Positions 17,304 through 25,044 of a stretch of DNA of 64,000 bases are shown piece by piece. The number at the start of each line of letters is the position of its first letter. The first letter of the stretch is position 1. A program made the position numbers and the translations under genes. The notes under the pieces are model-generated. The model made no database searches, was not told the DNA's origin, and saw only the letters and a program-made list of their open reading frames with translations. Source of the DNA: Pseudomaricurvus alcaniphilus (lineage in GTDB: Bacteria; Pseudomonadota; Gammaproteobacteria; Pseudomonadales; Cellvibrionaceae); NCBI RefSeq assembly GCF_011440395.1, contig NZ_JAAOIX010000001.1, forward strand, positions 124,001 to 188,000. Direction: 5' to 3'.

Positions 17304-18506
17304 TTATTTTTGCGCCGACAGCGCCCTGATCACGCCGCGCACTTCCGCCAGGCCTTTCAGTCGGCCAATACCGGAATAGCCCGGGTTAACCGTCTTGTTG
17401 ATATCGTCCATCATCTGGTGGCCGTGGTCCGGGCGTATGAAGATTTCCTGCGCGGCGCCGGTCGGGTCGGATTTACGCCTCGACTCTTCGCCCAGAAGTT
17501 CTTTCACCACTTGTATCATGTCGATATCACTGTCCAGGTGGCTGGCCTCGTAGAACGACCGTTGTTCGTTGGGGTCACGGCTGACACCGCGCAGATGGGA
17601 AAAGTGAATACGTGGCCCGAACTGCTTCGCCATTGCCGGCAAGTCATTATCCGGTCGGCTGCTGTAGGTGCCGACGCAAAGGGTGATGCCGTTGGAGGGG
17701 CTCGGCAGCGCATCGAACAGTATTTCAAGGTCAGCGGCGGTGCAGATAATTCTGGGCAGGCCCAGCATATCCCGCGGCGGATCATCCGGGTGGATGGCCA
17801 GCTTTACCCCGAGTTTTTCAGCGCGGGGAAGGACCTGTGACAAAAAGGCAAACAGGTTTTTGCGCAGGGTAGCGCTGCTCACATCCTTGTAGTTGGCCAG
17901 CATCTTGCGAAAATCGTCCAGCCCATAGCTGTCCGTCATTTTACCCGGCAGGCCGGCGATAATGTTATTGGTGAGCTGGGTCCTCTCCGCTTCGGACATG
18001 GCCTCGAAGTTTCGTTTTGCCGCCTCAATTTCGGCCGCACTGTAGTCCTTTTCAGCACCTTCACGCTGCAGAATAAAGAGATCAAAAGCGGCAAATTTTT
18101 CCTGGTCGAAACGCAGCGCGTAGGCACCGGAAGGCAGCTTGTACTTGAGGTCGGTCCGGGTCCAGTCGATCACGGGCATAAAGTTGTAGCAGATGGTTTT
18201 GATCCCGCACTGCGCCAGGTTCTCCATCGACGCGATCCAGTTATCCACGTAGACCTGGTGTCCGGGTCGCGCCAGCTTGATATCCTCGTGGACGGGTATG
18301 CTTTCAACCACCGACCACTTCAAGGGCGAGAGACCGGGTTCGGTTGTCTCGATCAGCCCTTGGTGTTCGCGTATGGCCTCCAGTGGCCATACCTCGCCCG
18401 TCGGGATAGTGTGCAGCGCACTGACGATGTCAGTCGCGCCTGTTTGTCGTATATCGCTCAGGGTTACCGGGTCGTTTGGCCCAAACCATCGCCAGGATTC
18501 ACGCAT
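17304..18506 (-). CDS. uxuA: Mannonate dehydratase UxuA
   Basis: Cytoplasmic enzyme that dehydrates D-mannonate to 2-keto-3-deoxy-D-gluconate (400 aa; E. coli UxuA 394). The N-terminal MRESWRWFGPNDPVTLSDIRQ and the later ICYNFMPVIDWTRTDL, AIHPDDPPRDMLGLPRI and IHFSHLRGVSRD are hallmark segments with the metal-binding His/Asp/Cys residues of the family. The C-terminus contains RPDHGHQMMDD. It is last in the operon uxaC-uxuB-uxuA, 9 bp after uxuB. The product needs KdgK and KdgA, which are not in the window. Confidence 0.97.
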   Translation of the reverse strand: MRESWRWFGPNDPVTLSDIRQTGATDIVSALHTIPTGEVWPLEAIREHQGLIETTEPGLSPLKWSVVESIPVHEDIKLARPGHQVYVDNWIASMENLAQCGIKTICYNFMPVIDWTRTDLKYKLPSGAYALRFDQEKFAAFDLFILQREGAEKDYSAAEIEAAKRNFEAMSEAERTQLTNNIIAGLPGKMTDSYGLDDFRKMLANYKDVSSATLRKNLFAFLSQVLPRAEKLGVKLAIHPDDPPRDMLGLPRIICTAADLEILFDALPSPSNGITLCVGTYSSRPDNDLPAMAKQFGPRIHFSHLRGVSRDPNEQRSFYEASHLDSDIDMIQVVKELLGEESRRKSDPTGAAQEIFIRPDHGHQMMDDINKTVNPGYSGIGRLKGLAEVRGVIRALSAQK

Positions 18507-18515
18507 ATCAGCCTC

Positions 18516-19973
18516 TCAATTTACAGATGTTAGGAAATTAACCAGTGCCTGTTCGACGCCCTGTTCGGCAATGGTGTGGTAGAACCCGTCCACGGATTCC
18601 ATGAACGTCTCATTGTTAACAAACGCGAATTTTGCCGCTCCCGCCAGGGCGAGATAATCACGCACAGGCGACCGCGGTGCAGCGGACTCGCAACGGGCAA
18701 AGTCATTGCGCAGCGGGTCATTGAGATCATCGTTCGCCAATGCCTTGCGAATAAAACTTGCCCAGGCCGCCAGGGCAAACGCCAGGTAAGCTGCATCTCG
18801 CTCACGGCTGAGGGCATCGTCGATGGAGGGCAGCCAGCGCTGCTGGATTTTCTGCGAGCTGTCGCTGCCAACCTGGAGTACCGCGTAGGGCAAATTGGCG
18901 TTACGAAAACGGCCAAGCACCTGGTTGATATAGTCGACGCCGTCCACGTCTGCGGGCACTGCTGTGACCGGCAGTACACATTGCTTTAACGCTTGTTCGG
19001 TAAACCGGGCCAATGGCTCGCGCTGTAAAGCCTCGTGAATAAAGCGATCGCCGGCCAGGTACCCCAGCGCTGCGAGCATGGAATGCCCGGCATTGAGAAA
19101 GCGCAGTTTCACCTGTTCGTAGGGGCCGATACTTTCCACAAAGAGCGCGCCGGCACGGTCGAAAGGCGAGCGTTCGCCCGCGAAGCGATCTTCAATGACC
19201 CATTGGCTGAAGGGTTCGGCGGCCACCGGGGCGGCATCGTAAACACCCAGCCGCTCGGCTACTTTTTCCTTTAAAGCGGTATCAGTCGCCGGGGTTACCC
19301 GGTCCACCATCGAAGAAGAAAACACACAATTCCGGCTAACCCAGGCCCAGGTGTCGGGGCTGTGTACCTCGAGCAGCAGGCGAACCCCCGCCGCTAAATG
19401 CTCGCCGCCGCCGTGCATATTGTCACAGCAAAGCACCGTCAGCGGCTTGCCCTGGGCCGCGCAGCGCTTGATCAAGGCTGCCGCCAGATAACCGTACGTC
19501 GTTTGCGGCGCAGAGAGGGAATGCAGGTCGCGGCTGAGGTCAGGGTGGTTGCGATCGATCGCCCCGTTGGCAAGGCAGTAACCTTTTTCGGTGATGGTGG
19601 TGGTGACCAACTGAGTCCGGTCGCCGGCGACCGCGTCGATAACGGCCTGGGGGTTCTCCGGAGCCACCAGCAGGCCTTTGATGGCGGCGATGACGCGATA
19701 GGAGGTGGTCTCACCCAGGGTCGCCTGGGTATAGAGGCAGTCCTGCGGGACAAGGCTGTCGCGTACGGCGGGTGAGCGCAGGGAAACACCGATAATGCCC
19801 CAGCTGTTCTCACCCTGATTCAAGAGGGTATCGCAGTACACGGCCTGGTGCGCGCGATGAAAATTACCGGCACCAAAGTGAACAATGCCGGCGCTGATGA
19901 GACTGCGGTCGTAGCCGGGCAGTTGGACATCGGACGCAAGCTGGGGCAGGGTGGTTTCATTCAATCGATTCAT
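18516..19973 (-). CDS. uxuB: D-fructuronate reductase UxuB (mannitol dehydrogenase family)
   Basis: NADH-dependent reduction of D-fructuronate to D-mannonate (485 aa). An N-terminal Rossmann region contains IVHFGAGNFHRAHQAVY, typical of polyol-specific long-chain dehydrogenases. The catalytic Lys-Asn-His triad appears in VKLRFLNAGHS (K-x4-N-x2-H). Tagaturonate reductase (UxaB) is the main alternative; linkage to uxuA and uxaC with no uxaA nearby favours UxuB. It lies 7 bp downstream of uxaC and 9 bp before uxuA, clearly one transcript. Confidence 0.93.
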   Translation of the reverse strand: MNRLNETTLPQLASDVQLPGYDRSLISAGIVHFGAGNFHRAHQAVYCDTLLNQGENSWGIIGVSLRSPAVRDSLVPQDCLYTQATLGETTSYRVIAAIKGLLVAPENPQAVIDAVAGDRTQLVTTTITEKGYCLANGAIDRNHPDLSRDLHSLSAPQTTYGYLAAALIKRCAAQGKPLTVLCCDNMHGGGEHLAAGVRLLLEVHSPDTWAWVSRNCVFSSSMVDRVTPATDTALKEKVAERLGVYDAAPVAAEPFSQWVIEDRFAGERSPFDRAGALFVESIGPYEQVKLRFLNAGHSMLAALGYLAGDRFIHEALQREPLARFTEQALKQCVLPVTAVPADVDGVDYINQVLGRFRNANLPYAVLQVGSDSSQKIQQRWLPSIDDALSRERDAAYLAFALAAWASFIRKALANDDLNDPLRNDFARCESAAPRSPVRDYLALAGAAKFAFVNNETFMESVDGFYHTIAEQGVEQALVNFLTSVN

Positions 19974-19980
19974 AGCGCTC

Positions 19981-21411
19981 TCAACTCCGTTCGCTTGTAT
20001 CCAGGCGATAAGCCCGTTTCGGCAGGTTGTAGGTCAGGTCCGCCGCTACCTGGTGAGCCTCTTGCTCGCTTAAGCGATGCTCGACCACCAACCGCGCCAG
20101 GAAAGCGCAGTCTACGCGCCGAGCCACGTCGTGGCGGGCGGGAATGCTCAGGAACGCCCTGGTATCGTCATTGAAGCCCACCGTGTTGTAGAACCCGGCG
20201 GTCTCCGTGGTCTGCTCCCGGTAGCGCATCATCCCTTCAGGACTGTCATGGAACCACCAGGCTGGCCCCAGTCGCAGGCAGGGGTAGTGGCCCGCCAGCG
20301 GCGCGAGTTCGCGACTGTAGTTGCTTTCATCCAGGGTAAAGAGAATGATGCTGAGTTCAGTTTCGTTGCCAAAGAGGTCCAGCAGGGGCTTGAGCGCGCG
20401 GGTGTATTCGACCCGGCAGGGTAAGTCTGCCCCCCGATCGCGACCGTAATTATTGAACAACTCGGTATTGTGATTGCGATACGACCCGGGATGAATCTGC
20501 ATCACCATGCCATCGTCCAGACTCATGCGAGCCATTTCAGTGAGCATTTGCGCGCGGAACAGCTCCGCATCTGCGGCAGTTACACCGGGCTGTTGCACTT
20601 TCGCAAACAGCGCTATGCATTCGGCCTTGGATAAATTGGCTGTGGCGGCAGTAGGGTGGCCATGATCGCTGGCGGTGGCGCCCACGGCAATAAAATCCTC
20701 GCGCCGTTTGCGGTGGGCATTGAGGTAGCCCTGCCAGCTGCATGCGTCTTCTCCGGTCATTTCTCCAAAACGGTGCAAGCCCGACTTGAAGTCCAGGTGT
20801 TCGGGGTCCACCACCGGATCCGGCCGATAGGAGGTGACCACCCGCCCCGACCAGTCACTGTCGAGAATCGCTTGATGGTGGCGCAGGGAATCAGTGGGTG
20901 ATTCGGTGGTCGCCAGGAATTCGATATTGAAATTATCGAACAGCGCCCGGGGGCGAAATGCCTCGCTCTGTAATGCCTCGGCAATGGTGTCGTAGTAGAG
21001 GTCAGATGTGGATTCATCGAGCTGTTTATCCAGCCCAAAGACTTCACTGAATACGTGATTTAGCCACAGGCCGGTGGGTGTGCCGCGAAACAGGAAGTAA
21101 TTACGCGCAAAGACCTGCCATGCCTGCCGCGGGCCGGCAACGGGTTCACCCGATTTTGAAGCGATGCCGAGTTCCCCCAGCCCGATACCCTGACTGTAGA
21201 GCATGCGCACCAGGTAGTGGTCCGGGGCGATAAACAGCGCGTGGGGATTGGGAAAATGTGCGTTGCCGGCAAACCAGGCGGGATCCGTATGCCCGTGCGG
21301 ACTGATGATCGGAAGGTTTTTAATCCCATCATAGAGCTGGCGAGCGACGGAGCGCGCAGATTCCTGGGCCGGAAAAAGCCGGTCTGGGTGTAGCAGCAGT
21401 GGTGTAGCCAT
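19981..21411 (-). CDS. uxaC: Glucuronate isomerase UxaC
   Basis: Isomerises D-glucuronate to D-fructuronate and galacturonate to tagaturonate (476 aa; the family is about 470). Amidohydrolase-like fold with metal-site motif ISPHGHTDPAWF near the N-terminus, then LWLNHVFSEVFG, and MQIHPGSYRNHN and GPAWWFHDSPEGM in the C-terminal half. First gene of the leftward uxaC-uxuB-uxuA operon; GAG 5 nt before the ATG serves as ribosome site. The promoter 70 nt upstream contains a copy of the ACCGGT operator. Confidence 0.97.
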   Translation of the reverse strand: MATPLLLHPDRLFPAQESARSVARQLYDGIKNLPIISPHGHTDPAWFAGNAHFPNPHALFIAPDHYLVRMLYSQGIGLGELGIASKSGEPVAGPRQAWQVFARNYFLFRGTPTGLWLNHVFSEVFGLDKQLDESTSDLYYDTIAEALQSEAFRPRALFDNFNIEFLATTESPTDSLRHHQAILDSDWSGRVVTSYRPDPVVDPEHLDFKSGLHRFGEMTGEDACSWQGYLNAHRKRREDFIAVGATASDHGHPTAATANLSKAECIALFAKVQQPGVTAADAELFRAQMLTEMARMSLDDGMVMQIHPGSYRNHNTELFNNYGRDRGADLPCRVEYTRALKPLLDLFGNETELSIILFTLDESNYSRELAPLAGHYPCLRLGPAWWFHDSPEGMMRYREQTTETAGFYNTVGFNDDTRAFLSIPARHDVARRVDCAFLARLVVEHRLSEQEAHQVAADLTYNLPKRAYRLDTSERS

Positions 21412-21483
21412 AAGCTCTCGGAATTCCTGTATTTGGGTCGCAGATTACCCGTTAGCGGTCTGGGTGAAATTTAAACAGCTATT

Positions 21484-21512
21484 ATGGTAACCGGTGTCAT
21501 TTTGCTTGTCAA
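21484..21512 (-). promoter_or_regulatory. uxaC operon promoter with embedded LacI-type operator
   Basis: On the minus strand TTGACA (21512-21507) and TACCAT (21489-21484) have the ideal 17-bp spacing. Operator GGTAACCGGTGTCA occupies 21486-21499, covering spacer and -10 box. The block is almost identical to that before the GH2 gene except for one base in the spacer. Confidence 0.78.
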
Positions 21513-21764
21513 TTGCCAAATCAACGACGGGCCAGGCAGCTAATTCGTGCATTACTCACAGTAGTCAAAAAAGCATTGCCAGCTTTTACAGAGGTACTTT
21601 GCAACGATTTACCGACACGGCAGCCAAAGGGGCCATCGATTGTTGCGGTGATAATAACCGGGTGACGCCGCCAGCTATTGACGAGTTGGCTGGAGCCGGG
21701 CAGATTACCCTTTACGTGTTACTGGCAGGTTAAAAGCCAGGCCAGTCAAGCGGGAGGGAATTCG

Positions 21765-22526
21765 ATGATTGAGTCAATATTGTTTGACCTGAGTGGTGTG
21801 CTGTACGACGGCGACCAGGTCATACCGGGCGCACAACAAGCGGTGCAGCGGGCCCAGCGCAGCGGGATCGAGGTCCGTTTTATCACCAACACCTCGCAGA
21901 AAACCCGGCAGAACCTGCTGCTGCACCTGCACAGTCTCAAGTTTGCAGTCGAGGAGACGCAACTGTTTACTGCGGTGGATGCAGCGCGCCAGTGGTTGCG
22001 GCAACGCAACCTCAGGCCTTTCTGCCTGGTACACGAGAACATCATTGGCGAGTTCGCCGACTTCGATCAGCACAACCCCAACGCAGTATTGATTGCCGAT
22101 GCCGCCGAAGGTTTTCATTATCACAGCCTCAACCGCGCCTTTCAGCTCTGCATTGCCGGCGCCCCCTTGCTGGGCATTGGCTACAACCGCTACTTCAAAT
22201 CTGGCGACCAGCTGGTGCTGGACGCCGGTGCATTTATCAAAACCATCGAATTTGGGGCAGGGGTGGAGGCTGTGATTGTGGGTAAACCCAGCGTTGAATT
22301 CTTCAAACAGGTGGTTGCCTCCACCAGCGCGCGCCCCGAGCATACACTGATGGTAGGCGATGACGTGTTCGGCGATGTGGAGGGGGCGCTGAATGTCGGC
22401 CTCCAGGCAGCGCTGGTGCGAACCGGCAAATACCGGCCCGGGGATGAAGACAAGGTCAGCGGCGATTTCAACACTGTCGATTCGGTAACGGAAGCGGTAG
22501 AGCTGGCCCTTAACAACCGGGGCTGA
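21765..22526 (+). CDS. HAD-superfamily IIA phosphatase, LHPP-like
   Basis: Predicted cytoplasmic phosphatase (253 aa). The start is the ATG at 21765, preceded by GGGAGGG; an upstream ATG would add 29 residues without family similarity. Motif I is FDLSGVLYDG: Asp8 is the nucleophile and the usual second Asp is Ser10, as in the phospholysine/phosphohistidine phosphatase group. Motif II is FITNTSQKTR, motif III Lys is within VIVGKPS, and motif IV MVGDDVFGDVEGA. Substrate unknown; sugar phosphates or a phosphoprotein are both possible. It lies beside the uxaC promoter but points away, and it has no operator copy of its own. Confidence 0.85.
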   Translation: MIESILFDLSGVLYDGDQVIPGAQQAVQRAQRSGIEVRFITNTSQKTRQNLLLHLHSLKFAVEETQLFTAVDAARQWLRQRNLRPFCLVHENIIGEFADFDQHNPNAVLIADAAEGFHYHSLNRAFQLCIAGAPLLGIGYNRYFKSGDQLVLDAGAFIKTIEFGAGVEAVIVGKPSVEFFKQVVASTSARPEHTLMVGDDVFGDVEGALNVGLQAALVRTGKYRPGDEDKVSGDFNTVDSVTEAVELALNNRG

Positions 22527-22664
22527 GCGGTACTGTTAAAAGCCTGCTGCTAACCACTCCCTGACGACTGCCGCCACCGCGATTTTCGTCGGCAGCCACC
22601 TGCAAATGATGTTTGGCATTGTCATAAGCGCCTTTATCGTACTGTGGTTTTATCGTACTTTGGG

Positions 22665-22895
22665 TTATAGACAGCTTTCGAGCTCGGCGATGTTTGCGCC
22701 TAATTTTACTGCTATGTCCATTTTTACCTGCTGGGCCCGGTGGGGATCGCAGGTCGGGCCCTTGCCAATACTCTTCTCTATATGATATTTCGCCAGGCTC
22801 CATTTATTGGCGCGCAAGTAGTGTTCCGCCAGCAGTAAGTCGATGTCGCCATGATCGGATTGGCTGGCTAACACTTTCAAGTAGTGAATTGGCAT
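22665..22895 (-). CDS. Small hypothetical protein with TPR-like helices
   Basis: Unrecognised 76-aa protein beginning MPIHYLKVLASQSDHGDIDL. The pattern LLLAEHYLRANKWSLAKYHIEKSI resembles a single tetratricopeptide repeat helix pair. There is no signal peptide or membrane segment. It stands alone between the HAD gene (convergent) and a divergent exported protein gene. Weak GGA ribosome site. The codon pattern and composition favour a real gene but proof is limited. Confidence 0.5.
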   Translation of the reverse strand: MPIHYLKVLASQSDHGDIDLLLAEHYLRANKWSLAKYHIEKSIGKGPTCDPHRAQQVKMDIAVKLGANIAELESCL

Positions 22896-23104
22896 ATTGA
22901 TAATTCCATTGCCTCGCAGATAGTTGAATAGACCTAGAAGCGCGCATTATAACCAAAAGCGCCCCGACTGCGGGCCATTCCTGACAATAGTTGCAATATG
23001 CTGCCTATTCAATTCGACTGCAGGCCAGCAGTCGCCGCAGCTATGGATTTGAACTTTTGCCAGAATCAGGTATCTTCTGCTTGTTAGCACAACGGTTACA
23101 GTTT

Positions 23105-23482
23105 ATGCGGCCCAGCGGATTCAGATTTTACATGGCAGTCCTCGCCTTGCTGGTTTTTACCAGCCAGCCGTTCGCTGCCGTAAACCCTGCCTGTGCTGAT
23201 ATGGCGGGAATGGCCGACTCAAAGTCTGCCGTCATGATGAGCAGTATCGATACGCTACCCGACAGCCATACCCAGCCGGATAAATCCGCGGCACACGGTG
23301 ACGAAGACTGTTGCAGCCACAGCCAGTGTTCCCCGGCAGATTGCCTCTCCGCAAGCGTCGCACTGGTCAGTACCCAGGCGTCGTTTCCTGTTCGGTATTC
23401 CAAAACGCTAACCACAGAATATTCCGTTTCCTGCCTTATCGCGAAGACATCCTCGCTGTTTCGCCCACCCATTTCCCGCTGA
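23105..23482 (+). CDS. Exported Cys/His-rich small protein of a metal efflux island
   Basis: 125-aa protein; the start at 23105 is chosen because the hydrophobic signal (FYMAVLALLVFTSQPFAA) follows directly. The mature part is Met-rich (MAGMADSKSAVMMSS) then has HGDEDCCSHSQCSPADC, a compact Cys/His cluster suited to metal binding. Small proteins of this kind commonly precede CusCBA/CzcCBA-type genes in gammaproteobacteria. It is 120 bp upstream of the TolC-type gene on the same strand and probably part of the operon. A periplasmic copper-binding role is inferred. Confidence 0.7.
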   Translation: MRPSGFRFYMAVLALLVFTSQPFAAVNPACADMAGMADSKSAVMMSSIDTLPDSHTQPDKSAAHGDEDCCSHSQCSPADCLSASVALVSTQASFPVRYSKTLTTEYSVSCLIAKTSSLFRPPISR

Positions 23483-23602
23483 CAGGGGGTTAGTGCGCCC
23501 AAAATTTGGGGCCTGACCGTTATCTCAGCGGGAGTTTAATACTCCCATCGCAAATACAGTAAAACGCGTCTGCGCTGCTGCGCGCGTTGCTTGGGAGTCA
23601 TC

Positions 23603-25030
23603 ATGAAATCTCTAGTCGGAAAGCCAGGCTTTACCCCGCGGCTGTTGTTCTGGTGGGTAATTGCTGCAATTGGCAAAGGTCGGCCTGTAACCAAAAAGAA
23701 TAACACTCGGCGGCTATTCTCTGCGCTGCTAAGGGCCGGCATGCCGATATTTGCAAGCGGGTTTGGGTTGCTGGCGAATCCCGTGTTGGCGCAGGACCAG
23801 GCCGGGCGGTTGACCCTGGAGCGGGCCATTTCGCTCGCCACTGTCAACGACCCCTGGCTCAATGGCAGTCTTCACCGGGAACAGGTATTGAACAGTGAAT
23901 CGGTATTCGCTACTACCTTGCCAGACCCCAGAGTCAGCCTGATGGCAGCAAATTTCCCCAGCGACAGCTTCGACATTAACCAGGAAGCCATGACCCAGGT
24001 CACACTGGGTGTCAGCCAAATGTTTCCGCGCGGCAACAGTCTGGATCTGTCCGGGCGCCAGAAGCGGGAACTGGCAGCGCAGGAGCCGCTGCTGCGATGG
24101 GACCGCAGGGCCAAGGTGACCGCCACCGTTACCCAGTTGTGGCTGGAAGTTTTCAAGGCCCAGGAGAGCATCCGCCTGATTGAACAGGACCGCTCGCTGT
24201 TTGAAAACCTGGTGGACGCAACCCGAGCCAGTTACTCAACGGCGCTGGGGCGTGCACGGCAGCTGGATATCATCCGCGCCCAGTTGGAGCTGACCCGACT
24301 CGACGATCGCCTGACTGTGCTGCGACAACAGCAGGAGTCGGCCCAGCAGCGTTTATCCGAGTGGATAGGCCTGCAGGCCCGCACGCCTGTGGTCCGGCAA
24401 CTCCCCGAAGAAAAGTCTGGCCTGCCCGGGTTAGCCGACCTTCCAGCGGATGATCAATGGCGCTATAAGCAGATCAGCCAGCACCCGGCCCTGCAGGCCT
24501 TTGAGCGGCGGATCAATGCTATGCAGACAGGTGTCGAGTTAGCGCGGCAAAAGTACAAACCGGAGTGGGGCCTTAGCGCTCAATATGGCTATCGGGACGA
24601 CGACCCCGTGGGCCGAGACCGCGCCGATCTGTTCTCCGTGGGTGTGACCTTTGACCTGCCGCTGTTTACCGCTAACCGCCAGGACCAGGAGGTCAGTGCC
24701 GCCAGCTCCAGGGCGGAAGCACTCAAGACCGACAAACAACTTTTGGCGCGGCAACTGGTGGCGCAACTGGATACCGCCTTAACCCAATTGCAGCGCCTGG
24801 ATGAGCGCCGGGCACTCTATGAGCGCCAACTGTTGCCCCAAATGGCCGAGCTGGCGGAAGCCGCCCTGGCCGCCTACAACAGCGACGCCGGCGACTTTGC
24901 CGAAGCGGTGCGCGCCCGCATCGCGGAACTCAATGCCGGTATCGAAGCACTGGTTATCGACGTGCAGCGCCGGCAAACCCTGGCAACCATCCAATATCTG
25001 CTCAGCAGCGGGCAAGACCAGCAACCCTAA
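23603..25030 (+). CDS. TolC-family outer membrane protein of a Cus-type efflux system
   Basis: Outer-membrane channel of a tripartite heavy-metal exporter (475 aa from this start). ATG 23603 has GGGAG 7 nt upstream; an in-frame ATG at 23591 is possible. The n-region is long and basic, with the hydrophobic stretch and cleavage near ANPVLAQ at about residue 57. The body has the long alpha-helical repeats of OEP domains (for example LVDATRASYSTALGRARQLDIIRAQLELTRL and a second copy near ALAAYNSDAGDFAEA). It has no lipobox, unlike E. coli CusC. The periplasmic adaptor gene follows after 14 bp. Confidence 0.88.
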   Translation: MKSLVGKPGFTPRLLFWWVIAAIGKGRPVTKKNNTRRLFSALLRAGMPIFASGFGLLANPVLAQDQAGRLTLERAISLATVNDPWLNGSLHREQVLNSESVFATTLPDPRVSLMAANFPSDSFDINQEAMTQVTLGVSQMFPRGNSLDLSGRQKRELAAQEPLLRWDRRAKVTATVTQLWLEVFKAQESIRLIEQDRSLFENLVDATRASYSTALGRARQLDIIRAQLELTRLDDRLTVLRQQQESAQQRLSEWIGLQARTPVVRQLPEEKSGLPGLADLPADDQWRYKQISQHPALQAFERRINAMQTGVELARQKYKPEWGLSAQYGYRDDDPVGRDRADLFSVGVTFDLPLFTANRQDQEVSAASSRAEALKTDKQLLARQLVAQLDTALTQLQRLDERRALYERQLLPQMAELAEAALAAYNSDAGDFAEAVRARIAELNAGIEALVIDVQRRQTLATIQYLLSSGQDQQP

Positions 25031-25044
25031 CGCCGGAGACGACA

